From positions 1 through 50,146 of the forward strand of contig JALWTA010000033.1 in the NCBI GenBank assembly GCA_027082955.1: DNA of 50,146 bases. The letters run 5' to 3'. The notes under the pieces are model-generated. The model did not search any database. It was given only the letters and a program-made list of their open reading frames with translations, and had not been told where the DNA came from. Source of the DNA: Sulfurovum sp. (GTDB lineage: Bacteria > Campylobacterota > Campylobacteria > Campylobacterales > Sulfurovaceae). Positions 29,387-39,011 of the stretch are shown one piece after another (position 1 is the stretch's first letter; each line of letters begins with the position of its first letter). The translations under genes were made by a program, and so were the position numbers.

Positions 29387-31177
29387 TCAATTTTTATTAT
29401 GATTTGAGATAATTTCAGCAACTTTTTTATTGGTAATCCGTGCAATTTCATCATAGGATGCGGCACTAACAGCATCGAACGTACCGAAATATCCTATGAG
29501 CTTTTGCAGTGTTGCCTTCCCAACCCCTTTGGTTTCAAGCAGAGACAAGCGCATATCTTCTTTGCGTTTCAGGTTGCGGTGGTAGGCGATGGCATAACGG
29601 TGTGCTTCATCACGAAGGCGCTGAACCCAGTGAAGTCTTTTGTCGGTGCTTTTAAGTGCCATGATACCCGAAGGGGTGTAGATCAGGTCTTTTGCGGCAC
29701 CTTTGGCACGGTGCGCTTTGGCATCGAGTTTTTCTTTGGCAATGGCAATGACATCAAGATTGACTTTGGCGGAGGCAAGAAGTGAACGAGCGAGGTTCAG
29801 ATTTGCCTCTCCGCCGTCAAGTACCCAGAGATCAGGTGGTGGCATATTGGCAAAGTCGGCAATGCGCCGACTGAGCATCTCCCGCATTTGCGCATATTCG
29901 TCACGTGCCTCAAGGCGGTAACGCCGATAGCTCTTTTTGTCCCATTTCCCTTCATCCCATACAACCATACCCCCTACGGTTGCCGTTCCCATCATGTGTG
30001 AGTTGTCGAACGTCTCAATGCGGTATGGAATATGGGAAAGATCGAACAGGTCTGCGATTTTTTGTTCGATGATACTGTTGTCCTCTTTTTTGAGAAGCAT
30101 TTTGGCATTTTGCAGCGCCAATGCGGTCAGTTTCGCTTTGTTCCCCCGACGGGGAGTGTGTATGGTGATTTTCTTCCCGAATCTGCTCGAAAGTGTTTCT
30201 GCTATGCTTTGAGCATCATCGATTTCATGCGCTATAAGAATCTCTTTGGGAACATAGGGGCTATCTACAGTATAGAAAGCAAGCAGTGCCTGTTTGTACG
30301 CTTCATTGACATCATAGATATGGGTGTGACGAAAATAATTGTGTGAGGATGAGATGATCTTGCCCTCTCTCATAAATAATTTGACCGTAATACCTTTGGC
30401 ATCTCCGTTGAGAATCGCAAATATGTCGGTATCAAATCGATTGGCAAGATCGATGGAAGAGTCTATGGAAAGTGCATTGATGGCATTGATGGCATCCCGT
30501 ACAGCGGCTGCTTCTTCAAAGCGCTCCTGTTGGGCAAGTGTCAGCATGCGGGATTCGAGCTTATCGATCAATATATGGCGCTGATGGAGAGCCTGTTTTG
30601 CTTCCTCGACGATGGCACGGTATGCCTCCTGACTGATTTTGGCTTCACAGGGAGCGAGACATTTGCCTATCTGGTAAAAGAGGCAGGCTTTCCCCTCTTT
30701 GAGGCAGTTTTTTTTCTGTATGAGAGGATAGCTTTCATAGAGTGCATCTATCAGTGCCCTGCCACCTGAAGGAAAAGGACCGTAATAGGTGATGTGTTTG
30801 CCTTTCACGACCTTTCGTGTGATCTCAAAACGCGGGTAGGGTTGTGATTCGTCAAGATAGATGTAAGGGTAGGTTTTGTCATCACGCAGGAGAATATTGT
30901 ATTTCGGTTTGAGTTGTTTGATCAGTGAGTTTTCAAGAATGAGTGCATCTTCTTCACTTTGGACTACTATATATTCCAGTTTGACTGCTTCAGAGAGCAT
31001 CTTGAGGATACGGGGGCTCTGTGACGGATTGGGGTGCAGCGTCGGAGTGATACGCCAGTAGCTTTTTACGCGGTGTTTAAGGCTTTTGGCTTTTCCCACG
31101 TACAGAAGTTTGTCTTCCGCATCGAAATACTGATAGACACCTGGCGTGTCTGGAAGTGTTTTTAGGGTTTGCTGCAT
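29387..31177 (-). CDS. uvrC: Excinuclease ABC subunit C
   Basis: UvrC makes both incisions in nucleotide excision repair. The 596-residue protein has an N-terminal GIY-YIG nuclease (LPDTPGVYQYFDAEDKLLYVGKAKSLKHRVKSYW), Cys-containing region around CLFYQIGKCLAPC, UVR domain (LAQQERFEEAAAVRDAI), the RNase H-like second nuclease (IETFDNSHMMGTATVGGMVVWDEGKWDKKSYRRY; LWVLDGGEANL) and a C-terminal HhH pair (LETKGVGKATLQKLIGYFG). Length is normal. Its start lies inside the 3' end of the upstream DciA-like gene (16-bp overlap), so the two are translationally coupled. Confidence 0.95.
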   Translation of the reverse strand: MQQTLKTLPDTPGVYQYFDAEDKLLYVGKAKSLKHRVKSYWRITPTLHPNPSQSPRILKMLSEAVKLEYIVVQSEEDALILENSLIKQLKPKYNILLRDDKTYPYIYLDESQPYPRFEITRKVVKGKHITYYGPFPSGGRALIDALYESYPLIQKKNCLKEGKACLFYQIGKCLAPCEAKISQEAYRAIVEEAKQALHQRHILIDKLESRMLTLAQQERFEEAAAVRDAINAINALSIDSSIDLANRFDTDIFAILNGDAKGITVKLFMREGKIISSSHNYFRHTHIYDVNEAYKQALLAFYTVDSPYVPKEILIAHEIDDAQSIAETLSSRFGKKITIHTPRRGNKAKLTALALQNAKMLLKKEDNSIIEQKIADLFDLSHIPYRIETFDNSHMMGTATVGGMVVWDEGKWDKKSYRRYRLEARDEYAQMREMLSRRIADFANMPPPDLWVLDGGEANLNLARSLLASAKVNLDVIAIAKEKLDAKAHRAKGAAKDLIYTPSGIMALKSTDKRLHWVQRLRDEAHRYAIAYHRNLKRKEDMRLSLLETKGVGKATLQKLIGYFGTFDAVSAASYDEIARITNKKVAEIISNHNKN

Positions 31178-31611
31178 TGGATCAACTGTTTTGTCTTGTT
31201 AAAACGCTGCATAAGATCTGGGTCATCGGTATGGATTTCAAAACGGTTTTGCGCCTGCTCTCTATAATATGGTACGCTCTCTTCTGTAGGCGTCTGTTTC
31301 ACGATACTTCGGTATTTGCTGTGAAATATGATTACGTTGTTCGCTTGAAGCAAGGAACAGTCAGCATCTGCAGATGCAAGCTGCGTTAATACGCTTTTTA
31401 ATAAATCTCTATTATAATGAAGCTCCATTTTGAAACCGGGGTGAGTGACTGCAACAAAAAGCGTATCGTTTTTGATATAGACAAAAGCAATGGCCTTTTG
31501 CCATTTTTTGCCAAGCAAAGCGATAAATTTCTGGTAGCAGACATGCCGTTTCAAATATCTGAATTGAGGTTGGTTACTAAGATGAGACAAGATCATAGAC
31601 GCATTTTTCAT
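31162..31611 (-). CDS. DUF721/DciA-like protein
   Basis: A 149-residue protein with the central DUF721 pattern: FIALLGKKWQKAIAFVYIKNDTLFVAVTHPGFKMELHYNRDLLKSVL. In other proteobacteria DciA, a DUF721 protein, loads the replicative helicase DnaB where DnaC is missing; here that role is an inference from the domain only. The C-terminal third is less conserved. It overlaps uvrC by 16 bp, and its 5' end overlaps the start of a divergently transcribed small lipoprotein gene by about 30 bp, so its promoter must lie within that gene. Confidence 0.7.
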   Translation of the reverse strand: MKNASMILSHLSNQPQFRYLKRHVCYQKFIALLGKKWQKAIAFVYIKNDTLFVAVTHPGFKMELHYNRDLLKSVLTQLASADADCSLLQANNVIIFHSKYRSIVKQTPTEESVPYYREQAQNRFEIHTDDPDLMQRFNKTKQLIQCSKP

Positions 31612-31716
31612 ACACTAATTATAGCATCTGTTTGCTGTATCGCACTGGTTGGCTGTGGGCACAAGACCGCACCGGTTTATGTTCCTGACAATGCTCCCCA
31701 ACAGTCTGCCAAATAA
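31582..31716 (+). CDS. Small lipoprotein (LptM-like?)
   Basis: A 44-residue precursor: basic start (MRQDHRR), hydrophobic helix, lipobox ALVGC, then GHKTAPVYVPDNAPQQSAK. The mature C-G-x-K-x-x-P-x-Y-x-P pattern resembles LptM (YifL), a lipoprotein that helps LptD mature; LptD is encoded at 42827. The resemblance is short and needs a profile search. The gene precedes nadB by 24 bp and is probably co-transcribed with it. Its first 30 bp overlap the start of the opposite DciA-like gene, so one of the two start sites could be further downstream. Confidence 0.6.
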   Translation: MRQDHRRIFHTLIIASVCCIALVGCGHKTAPVYVPDNAPQQSAK

Positions 31717-31740
31717 GACAACAGGGTTTGGGAGAGATTG

Positions 31741-33189
31741 GTGAAGAGATATGATGTATTGATAATCGGTGCAGGGATCGCAGGGCTCTATGCGGCGATG
31801 CAACTGCCACGAAGCAAAAAGGTGTTGGTTGTTTGCAAAGATATCCCCTGGGAGTGTAATACATTCTATGCGCAAGGCGGTATGGTCACGGCATTGAGTG
31901 AGACGGATGTTCCTGTGCATGTGCAAGACACGCTGGCTGCCGGTGCCTACCATAACAACCCCGAGGCGGTGGAGATTCTCTCCCGTACTTCGCTCAAGAC
32001 CACACCCGATCTGATTGAACGCGGGATGGCATTTGACAAAGATGCACAGGGCAAAATGCTTTATACCAAGGAGGCGGCACATTCCGTACCGCGTATTGTC
32101 CATGCCGGCGGAGATGCGACGGGACGTTATATGCACTACTTTATGATGGTGCAGAACAAGCACCAACTCCAGAGAAATACACTGGTGTATGACCTGCTGA
32201 TTGAGAATGGACGCTGTTACGGCGTGAAAGCGACGGTCAATTATGAACCCACTACCATTTATGCCGATGATGTGATCATTGCCAGCGGAGGGATAGGCTC
32301 TCTGTATGCGTACAATACCAACTCAAGAACGGTCTCTGCCGATATTCACGGGATATGTGTCGAAAAGGGTATTGCGCTTGCCGACATGGAATTCATGCAG
32401 TTCCATCCGACCGTTTTTGTTGAAACACCGTTTGCCAGAAAACTGCTTCTTACAGAAGCACTTAGAGGAGAAGGAGCCCATGTTGTAGATGAGGATGGAT
32501 ACCGGTTCCTGTTCGAATATGATGAAAGAGGCGAGCTGGCAAGCAGGGATATCGTTTCCAGAGGTATTTTTGACTATAAGCGCCAAACAGGCAAAAAAGT
32601 CTATCTTGATTTTTCTATGTTTGAAGAAGAGTGGTTTCACACACGTTTCCCCAATATTACCCATACCTTTGAGGCACTCGGCTATCATTTCCCGCAGGAC
32701 AGAGTACCGATCTCACCAGCATTCCATTATGCAAACGGCGGTATTAAATGTGACACGCATGGCTGTATCCCTGGCATAGAAGGGCTTTATGTGATCGGTG
32801 AAGCGGCATGTACCGGAGTGCATGGTGCCAACAGGCTCGCTTCCAATTCGCTTCTTGAAGGAGTGGTCTTTGCTCGGCGTGCGGTTGAACATCTGCTTGG
32901 AAAGACCCATGTCTCTGTACCGATACCTGCTTTTGAGAAGGATTATGGTAATATTCTGCACAAAGAGAACGACAAGACCTATAAGCAAAAACTGCGTCAG
33001 GTGATGTGGGATGACATAGGTATCATTCGTACGACCAAAGGGCTTCATGAAGCAAAGAACCTGATCTACGATATGAAGAACAGGGAGATAGGCCGTTTGC
33101 TTCAATTACGCCTGAACACGGCTTCTGCCATTGTCGAAGCGGCACTGGCACGTACGGTATCGTTGGGTTCTCACTATATCGAGTCTTAA
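31741..33189 (+). CDS. nadB: L-aspartate oxidase
   Basis: Oxidises L-aspartate to iminoaspartate in de novo NAD synthesis, with FAD and either oxygen or fumarate as acceptor. The 482-residue protein starts with the FAD-binding KRYDVLIIGAGIAGLYAAMQL, and has FYAQGGMVTAL, IVHAGGDATGRYM, MEFMQFHPTVFV and the C-terminal GLYVIGEAACTGVHGANRLASNSLLEGVVF. It is somewhat shorter than the ~530-residue E. coli enzyme because the C-terminal helical domain is trimmed, as in other Campylobacterota. The GTG at 31741 follows GGGAGAG; the TTG just before it is too close to the Shine-Dalgarno. Confidence 0.93.
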   Translation: MKRYDVLIIGAGIAGLYAAMQLPRSKKVLVVCKDIPWECNTFYAQGGMVTALSETDVPVHVQDTLAAGAYHNNPEAVEILSRTSLKTTPDLIERGMAFDKDAQGKMLYTKEAAHSVPRIVHAGGDATGRYMHYFMMVQNKHQLQRNTLVYDLLIENGRCYGVKATVNYEPTTIYADDVIIASGGIGSLYAYNTNSRTVSADIHGICVEKGIALADMEFMQFHPTVFVETPFARKLLLTEALRGEGAHVVDEDGYRFLFEYDERGELASRDIVSRGIFDYKRQTGKKVYLDFSMFEEEWFHTRFPNITHTFEALGYHFPQDRVPISPAFHYANGGIKCDTHGCIPGIEGLYVIGEAACTGVHGANRLASNSLLEGVVFARRAVEHLLGKTHVSVPIPAFEKDYGNILHKENDKTYKQKLRQVMWDDIGIIRTTKGLHEAKNLIYDMKNREIGRLLQLRLNTASAIVEAALARTVSLGSHYIES

Positions 33190-33226
33190 GACTTTGTATA
33201 GAATATTTAAACATGCAGGAGAGACT

Positions 33227-34561
33227 ATGGAATCAGCGGCACAACAGGCAGCTGCACATTTGGATTTGACAGGTACATGGGTCGGGATCGTATCGCTCGT
33301 TATTTTTGTACTTGGCTACTATTTCATCGCAACAGAGGACAAATACCACATTAACAAAGCCAAACCGGCACTGCTCGCAGGTACGGGTATTTTCATGCTT
33401 ATCGGTGTCTATTTTGCTATCAATGGCATTGACGGACATTCTCTGGAGAAGGAGATAGAGGAGCTGATCTATGAGATCGCCGGTATCTTCTTCTTCCTCA
33501 TGGTTGCAATGACCTATATTGAGGCGATGATAGACCGAGGGGTCTTCTCTGCACTGCGTTACAATCTGGTTTCCAAAGGCTATACATACAGAAGACTCTT
33601 TTGGGTGACAGGACTGTTGGCATTTTTCATCTCTCCTGTGGCAGATAACCTGACGACTGCGCTGATCCTTTCTACCGTGCTGATCACTATTGACCGTGAA
33701 AACAAGAACTTTCTTGTTCCCGGAGCGATCAATATTGTCGTTGCTGCCAATGCCGGTGGTGCATGGTCACCGTTTGGGGATATTACGACCCTGATGGTGT
33801 GGGTTGATGGCAAAGGAGCGTTTCAGGAGTTCCTCTTTCTTTTCCCTGCAGCCATTTTAGGCTGGTATGTGACTGCATTCCTGCTCAGCCGTGTGGTGCC
33901 TGAAGGGCAGCCGCCATTTAATGCTTCAGAGGAAAAAGCGGTTATACAGGAGGGAGGCAAGCAGATTATTGGTTTGTTCGCATTGACCATTGTTCTGGCG
34001 GTGCTTTCTCATCAACTGCTGCATTTGCCTGCGATGTGGGGTATGATGTTCGGTCTGGCACTTTTGAAGATCTATGTTTACTATATCAATCAGAATTCCG
34101 GTCCGACACAGATGAATGCTTTCTCATGGATCGCTAAAATAGAGAATGATACACTGCTCTTTTTCTTTGGTATCCTAGCAGCTGTTGGAGGATTGCATTT
34201 TCTTGGTTATCTGGAGTACTTTACCAAGCTCTATGATCAGTTCGGTCCGACAACTGTGAATGTCGGTGTCGGTTTCATTTCGGCAGTGATCGATAATGTT
34301 CCGGTAATGTCTGCCGTACTCAAAGCTGATCCGAATATGGGAGCATTCACCAAAGAGCAGTGGATGCTGGTTACTATGACAGCCGGTGTAGGCGGAAGTC
34401 TTATCTCTTTTGGTTCTGCCGCAGGTGTCGGTGTCATGGGAAAACTGCATGGTATTTACACTTTTGCTTCCCACATGAAATATGCATGGACTGTTTTGGC
34501 AGGGTATATTGTCTCTATTGCGGTCTGGTATTTCCAGTTCATTGTCCTGCATATCGGATGA
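33227..34561 (+). CDS. nhaD: NhaD-type sodium/proton antiporter
   Basis: A 444-residue inner-membrane antiporter with about twelve helices. It shows family blocks ISPVADNLTTALILSTVLITI, VVAANAGGAWSPFGDITTLMVW, and in the C-terminal half VGVGFISAVIDNVPVMSAVL and TMTAGVGGSLISFGSAAGVGVMG. The Asp-Asn pairs in ADN and IDN sit in the two unwound helices that bind sodium. The family exports Na+ (and Li+) under saline, alkaline conditions, which suits a marine or brackish organism. The ATG at 33227 follows GGAGAG. It follows nadB by 37 bp. An REP-type pair follows the stop. Confidence 0.9.
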   Translation: MESAAQQAAAHLDLTGTWVGIVSLVIFVLGYYFIATEDKYHINKAKPALLAGTGIFMLIGVYFAINGIDGHSLEKEIEELIYEIAGIFFFLMVAMTYIEAMIDRGVFSALRYNLVSKGYTYRRLFWVTGLLAFFISPVADNLTTALILSTVLITIDRENKNFLVPGAINIVVAANAGGAWSPFGDITTLMVWVDGKGAFQEFLFLFPAAILGWYVTAFLLSRVVPEGQPPFNASEEKAVIQEGGKQIIGLFALTIVLAVLSHQLLHLPAMWGMMFGLALLKIYVYYINQNSGPTQMNAFSWIAKIENDTLLFFFGILAAVGGLHFLGYLEYFTKLYDQFGPTTVNVGVGFISAVIDNVPVMSAVLKADPNMGAFTKEQWMLVTMTAGVGGSLISFGSAAGVGVMGKLHGIYTFASHMKYAWTVLAGYIVSIAVWYFQFIVLHIG

Positions 34562-34610
34562 TATTTAGATAGCAAGTTGTAAGGAAGCAGGGAGCATTGC
34601 TTTTGGTTTT

Positions 34611-34716
34611 TCGTTCCCACGCTCCTGCGTGGGAATACATATAGCGTATTGTTTGGCACTTATGTGTTATTACTCAAGGTATGGTATGCATTCCCATCGG
34701 GGACGATGGGAACGAG
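34611..34716. repeat. Second REP-type element pair (inverted)
   Basis: Two hairpins facing each other: TCGTTCCCACGCTCCTGCG continuing to GGGAATACAT (34611-34640; stem CCCACGC/GCGTGGG) and ATGCATTCCCATCGGGGAC continuing to GATGGGAACGAG (34686-34716; stem CCCATCG/CGATGGG). The stems differ at two paired positions, both compensated. The outer sequence TCGTTCCC...GGGAATRCAT is shared. This element type (CGTTCCCACGC...GCGTGGGAAYG) is widespread in proteobacteria. It is unrelated in sequence to the REPs at 6-20 kb. The rest of the nhaD-guaA gap shows nothing else. Confidence 0.75.
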
Positions 34717-34796
34717 AAACTACACCATCATATATTTTATATGAATGAATCTTTTACGGAAGATTGACTCATATAAACACTAAGGAAGAGATAGAT

Positions 34797-36338
34797 ATGA
34801 AACAAGTTCCTATTTTGGTACTCGATTTTGGGTCGCAGTATACACAGTTGATCGCACGTAAACTGAGAGAATCAGGCGTCTATACAGAAGTAGTGCCTTA
34901 CAGAGAGAAAATTGAGGATATCAAAGCACGAAAGCCCCAAGGGATCATCCTCTCAGGCGGTCCTGCATCTGTTTATGCCGAAGATGCCTATAAGCCTGAT
35001 GAAGCGATCTGGGATCTCGGACTGCCTATTCTTGGTATCTGCTATGGGATGCAGCTGATCACACAGCATTTTGGCGGCAGTGTCATTCCTGCTGATCACC
35101 ATGAGTACGGTAAAGCGAAGCTTCACATAGAAAAAGAAAATTCGCCGATCTTCAAAGATATTGCCCAAGACTCCATCGTCTGGATGAGCCATGGTGACCG
35201 TGCAGAAAGACTGCCAGAAGGTTTTGAAGCGGTTGGTACGAGTGAGAACTCTCCATATGCCGCGATCGCAGATGAGAGCAGAAATATCTATGCATTCCAG
35301 TTCCACCCTGAAGTGCATCACTCTGTAGAGGGTACCAAGATGCTCAAAAACTTTGCCAAGTATATCTGTGGCTGTGAGAGTACATGGAATATGGGCAGTT
35401 TTGCCAAGCAGAAGATCGAAGAGATCCGCAAGCAGGTGGGTGAGAGAAAAGTGCTATGTGGTGTCAGCGGTGGGGTAGACTCCTCTGTGGTTGCTGCACT
35501 GCTCAGTCAAGCACTGCCCAAAGAGCAGCTTGTGTGTGTCTTTGTCGATCAGGGGCTACTGCGTAAAGATGAGGCAAAGCAGGTACAAGATATGTTTAGA
35601 CTGCTTGATATCCCACTCATTACCATTGATGCAAAAGAGGAGTTTTTGAATGCACTCAAAGGAGTAAGTGATCCTGAGCGTAAACGCAAGATTATTGGAG
35701 AGAAGTTTATCGAAGTCTTTGACAAAGAGGCAAGCAAACATACCGATGTAAGTTTCCTAGCACAGGGGACACTCTATACTGACGTGATCGAGTCTGTTTC
35801 TGTCAAAGGACCTTCCAAAACGATCAAATCCCACCACAATGTCGGCGGACTGCCTGAGTGGATGACCTTTGAGCTGGTTGAGCCACTGCGTGAGATATTT
35901 AAAGATGAGGTACGTAAACTGGGGCTTGAACTGGGTCTCCCCAAACATATGATCGGCCGTCACCCTTTCCCCGGACCGGGATTGGCGATCCGTGTCATGG
36001 GAGAGGTGAACGAAGAGGCACTTAGATTGCTTCGTGAGAGTGATGCTATTATGCAAGAGGAGCTGCGTGCTACAGGCTACTACGATAAAGTATGGCAAGC
36101 CTTTACTGTACTGCTTAATGTCCAGTCCGTCGGTGTCATGGGCGATAACCGCACCTACGATAACACCGTCTGTGTCCGTATGGTAGAGTCTGTCGATGGT
36201 ATGACTGCCACCTTTGCACATGTGCCGCATGATGTCTTGGAAGGCATTAGTAGAAGAATTATCAATGAGATTGATGGGATTAACCGAGTGGTCTATGATA
36301 TATCTTCAAAACCCCCAGCCACCATCGAATGGGAGTAA
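34797..36338 (+). CDS. guaA: GMP synthase (glutamine-hydrolysing)
   Basis: Converts XMP to GMP using glutamine and ATP. The 513-residue protein has an N-terminal class I glutamine amidotransferase domain with nucleophile Cys82 in LGICYGMQ and the His/Glu pair in QFHPEVHHS, then an ATP pyrophosphatase domain with [16 protein letters not shown] and the C-terminal dimer domain ending KPPATIEWE. Length and domain order are normal. The ATG at 34797 follows AAGGAAG; a TTG at 34764 would add eleven residues absent from homologues. The stop codon is overlapped by a palindromic element that may act in 3' end formation. Confidence 0.96.
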   Translation: MKQVPILVLDFGSQYTQLIARKLRESGVYTEVVPYREKIEDIKARKPQGIILSGGPASVYAEDAYKPDEAIWDLGLPILGICYGMQLITQHFGGSVIPADHHEYGKAKLHIEKENSPIFKDIAQDSIVWMSHGDRAERLPEGFEAVGTSENSPYAAIADESRNIYAFQFHPEVHHSVEGTKMLKNFAKYICGCESTWNMGSFAKQKIEEIRKQVGERKVLCGVSGGVDSSVVAALLSQALPKEQLVCVFVDQGLLRKDEAKQVQDMFRLLDIPLITIDAKEEFLNALKGVSDPERKRKIIGEKFIEVFDKEASKHTDVSFLAQGTLYTDVIESVSVKGPSKTIKSHHNVGGLPEWMTFELVEPLREIFKDEVRKLGLELGLPKHMIGRHPFPGPGLAIRVMGEVNEEALRLLRESDAIMQEELRATGYYDKVWQAFTVLLNVQSVGVMGDNRTYDNTVCVRMVESVDGMTATFAHVPHDVLEGISRRIINEIDGINRVVYDISSKPPATIEWE

Positions 36339-36443
36339 TTTTACTTATTGCACAGCATTTACGAGGGAGATCGGCTCAGTCGCCTACTTCTTAGTAGGCT
36401 CCTTCGCGACAACCCTCGCAACTACTGCACACTAAGTAAAATT
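36337..36443. repeat. Palindromic element E1 overlapping the guaA stop
   Basis: The ends are an 11-bp perfect inverted repeat (AATTTTACTTA at 36337, TAAGTAAAATT at the other end). Inside are nested inverted repeats: CGAGGG with CCCTCG, GTCGC with GCGAC, and a central hairpin GCCTAC-TTCTTA-GTAGGC followed by TCC. The whole unit could fold as one long hairpin or extrude as a cruciform. Confidence 0.75.
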
Positions 36444-36448
36444 CAAGT

Positions 36449-36575
36449 TTTATGCTCTTTATTTTACCGCATCTTTGACCAAACGGCTTCGTTTCGTTCG
36501 GTCACATACTTCTATGTATGCTCCCTCACTCCACTCACGCCGCTTGCCCAAACCTACGGCAAACTAAAGGCATTA
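36449..36575. repeat. Palindromic element E2
   Basis: An imperfect outer inverted repeat (TGC..CTTTA..CCG at about 36452-36469, CGG..TAAAG..GCA at about 36558-36573) surrounds two hairpins: GACC-AACG...CGTT-GGTC (36477-36503) and CATAC-TTCTAT-GTATG (36505-36520) followed by CTCC. It has the same loop-and-tail motif as E1, and together they fill the 330-bp gap between guaA and the lipoprotein gene. Confidence 0.6.
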
Positions 36576-36636
36576 TTATTTTTCATGTTTCACTTCACCT
36601 GAGCCAATCTGCATTTTTGCTTTAATCCTCTTCTGT

Positions 36637-36642
36637 TATAAT
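36637..36642 (+). promoter_or_regulatory. -10 box of the lipoprotein gene
   Basis: TATAAT 31 bp before the ATG, with AAAGGA in between; no clear -35. Confidence 0.55.
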
Positions 36643-36672
36643 GAAAACCATCATTATGAAAAGGACGATACG

Positions 36673-36990
36673 ATGAAAAAAACAGGACTCTATATTGGTA
36701 TGGCGGTATGCGGAATGTTATTCAGCGGATGTGCACAGCCTGCTCCTGCAACAACACAGGCAAATGAAAAAGAGTGTGCCACGCTGAGTAAAAAGATCAT
36801 GCAGACAGAGAATTTTTACAAAGAGATAGCAGGTATGGATCAGTCACATGTAGATGAGTATGTTGCTGCACTGCCGCGTACCGAAATCTCTACGAGTACA
36901 AACAAGAGCAGAATCCTTAAAGATGCAAAACAGCATAAAGCGACACTTGAAAACGAGTTTCAAGCATCTGGGTGCAAATCGGGCAAATAG
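36673..36990 (+). CDS. Hypothetical lipoprotein
   Basis: A 105-residue precursor with a signal peptide ending in lipobox LFSGC. The mature part is short and charged (KECATLSKKIMQTENFYKEIAGMDQSHVDEYVAAL), predicted helical, with Cys residues in KECATL and ASGCKSGK. No family is recognised. It has its own promoter and stands alone between guaA and htpG, so context gives no role. Probably an outer-membrane or periplasmic-facing helper of unknown function. Confidence 0.75.
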   Translation: MKKTGLYIGMAVCGMLFSGCAQPAPATTQANEKECATLSKKIMQTENFYKEIAGMDQSHVDEYVAALPRTEISTSTNKSRILKDAKQHKATLENEFQASGCKSGK

Positions 36991-37108
36991 TCAATTTTTG
37001 CCATATACCGGTTATGACTCAAGCAGATTTTCTTCAAATACACTACAAAGTTTAGTCTATATGGCTAAACTTTCTTTCAAAAAAACTTGAAATATTTTTA
37101 AAAATATA

Positions 37109-37114
37109 CTATAA
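37109..37114 (+). promoter_or_regulatory. -10 box of htpG
   Basis: TATAAT 34 bp before the htpG ATG, in a T/A-rich stretch; no sigma-32-type heat-shock promoter was seen. Confidence 0.55.
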
Positions 37115-37148
37115 TCCCAAAAAATTACAGCATAACAGGAGAAACGGA

Positions 37149-39011
37149 ATGGCAAAACATCAGTTTCAAACAGAGATAGGGCAACTGCTCAAACTCATGA
37201 CACACTCTTTGTACTCGAACAAAGAGATTTTTCTAAGAGAGCTGATCTCTAATGCAAGTGATGCGATCGATAAATTTAACTATCTTCATCTGACAGATGA
37301 GAAGTTCAAAGAGGAGAACTGGTCAGGGAAGATCAATGTGAAGATCGATAAAGAGGACAACTCTCTGACCATTGGTGACAATGGTATCGGTATGAACGAA
37401 GAGGATCTGATGGAGAACCTCGGTACCATTGCCAAATCGGGTACCAAAGCCTTTATGGAACAGCTTACCGGTGATGCGAAAAAAGACAGCAATCTCATTG
37501 GACAGTTCGGGGTTGGATTTTACTCTGTCTTTATGGTTGCGGACAATGTAGATGTGATCACCAAAAAAGCAGGTGAAGACCAAGCTTACAAATTCTCCAC
37601 TGACGGAACAGGTGAGTATGAGATCAAGCCTGTGACCAAAGAGGCACATGGTACGGTCATTTACATCAAACTCAAAGAGGATGAGAAAGAGTTCCTTGAC
37701 AAGTGGCGTGTTGAAGAGGTGATCAAGAAATACTCCAACCATATCGCCTACCCGATCATGCTCAATTACGAAGATGTCGAGTTTGAGGGTGAGGGGGATG
37801 ACAAAAAAGAGAAAAAAGTACAAAAGAGTGAACAGGTCAATGCCGCAACGGCACTCTGGACTCTGCCAAAGAGTGAGCTGAAAAAAGAGGACTACATCGA
37901 GTTTTACAAAACCATCTCGCATGACAGTGAAGAGCCGTTGACATACATTCATAACAAAGTGGAAGGGGCAACGCAGTTTACCACACTCTTCTACATCCCA
38001 AGAACGGCACCGATGGATCTTTACCGTGCGGACTATCAGCCCGGAGTCAAGCTCTATGTCAAACGTGTGTTTATCACCGATGATGACAAAGAGCTGCTGC
38101 CACCATATCTGAGATTTGTCCGCGGTATCATAGACTCCGAAGACCTACCGCTTAATGTCAGCCGTGAGATACTGCAGGAGAACCGTATTTTGGCAAATAT
38201 CAAACAGAATGCGGTCAAGAAGATCCTCGGTGCGATCAAAAAGCTTGAGGGTGAAGATTTTGACCGCTTTGTATCGCAGTACAATCGTGTGATCAAAGAG
38301 GGGATCTATACCGACTTTACCAACAAAGAGACCCTGCTGGAGATCGTCCGTTACAAGAGTTCAAGCGAAGAGGGGATGGTATCGTTCGATGACTACATCT
38401 CCAGAGCTGATAGTGAAAAGAAAGAGATCTACTATATCATCGGTGAAGATGAGAAGGTACTGAAAAACTCTCCGCTGCTTGAAGCGTACAAAAAAGCCAA
38501 TATTGAAGTACTCATCATGGATGATTACGAAGTAGACAGCATTGTTACACCAATGATCGGCAGCTACAAAGAGTGGACACTCAAAGACATTACAACCATT
38601 GATGCGCCTGACTCGAAAACCGAAGAGGAGAAGAAGGAGATCGAAGAGGAGTTCAAACCGCTTGTAGAGAAGCTCAAAGAGAAACTCGGTGATGAGGTCA
38701 AAGAGGTGAAGATATCAACCCGTCTGACCGACAGTCCGTCGTGTGTACTCAAAGACAGCTCCGACCCAATGGCAGGGATGGCGGCAATGTTCGCGCAGAT
38801 GGGACAGGAGATGCCGGAGATCCCGCTTATTCTTGAGATCAACCCTGATCATGAGATGGTTAAGAAGCTTGAAAAAGTGGAAGATGACACACTCTTTGGC
38901 GATATGGCACATGTGTTGCTTGACACTGCCAAACTCTCCGAGGGTATCGAGCCAAAAGACAAAACCGCATTTGCACACCGCATCGCCAAACTGGCAGCAA
39001 AAGCCCTCTAA
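37149..39011 (+). CDS. htpG: Chaperone HtpG (bacterial Hsp90)
   Basis: A 620-residue Hsp90 ATPase. The GHKL N-terminal domain shows FLRELISNASDAIDKFNYL, DNGIGMNEEDL, GTIAKSGTKAF and GQFGVGFYSVFMVAD; the middle domain has LYVKRVFITDDDKELLPPYLRFVRGIIDSEDLPLNVSREILQ, with the catalytic Arg; the C-terminal domain dimerises. Length is normal and there is no cytosolic EEVD tail, as expected in bacteria. AGGAG precedes the ATG. It acts on stress-damaged or specific client proteins. Confidence 0.96.
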   Translation: MAKHQFQTEIGQLLKLMTHSLYSNKEIFLRELISNASDAIDKFNYLHLTDEKFKEENWSGKINVKIDKEDNSLTIGDNGIGMNEEDLMENLGTIAKSGTKAFMEQLTGDAKKDSNLIGQFGVGFYSVFMVADNVDVITKKAGEDQAYKFSTDGTGEYEIKPVTKEAHGTVIYIKLKEDEKEFLDKWRVEEVIKKYSNHIAYPIMLNYEDVEFEGEGDDKKEKKVQKSEQVNAATALWTLPKSELKKEDYIEFYKTISHDSEEPLTYIHNKVEGATQFTTLFYIPRTAPMDLYRADYQPGVKLYVKRVFITDDDKELLPPYLRFVRGIIDSEDLPLNVSREILQENRILANIKQNAVKKILGAIKKLEGEDFDRFVSQYNRVIKEGIYTDFTNKETLLEIVRYKSSSEEGMVSFDDYISRADSEKKEIYYIIGEDEKVLKNSPLLEAYKKANIEVLIMDDYEVDSIVTPMIGSYKEWTLKDITTIDAPDSKTEEEKKEIEEEFKPLVEKLKEKLGDEVKEVKISTRLTDSPSCVLKDSSDPMAGMAAMFAQMGQEMPEIPLILEINPDHEMVKKLEKVEDDTLFGDMAHVLLDTAKLSEGIEPKDKTAFAHRIAKLAAKAL

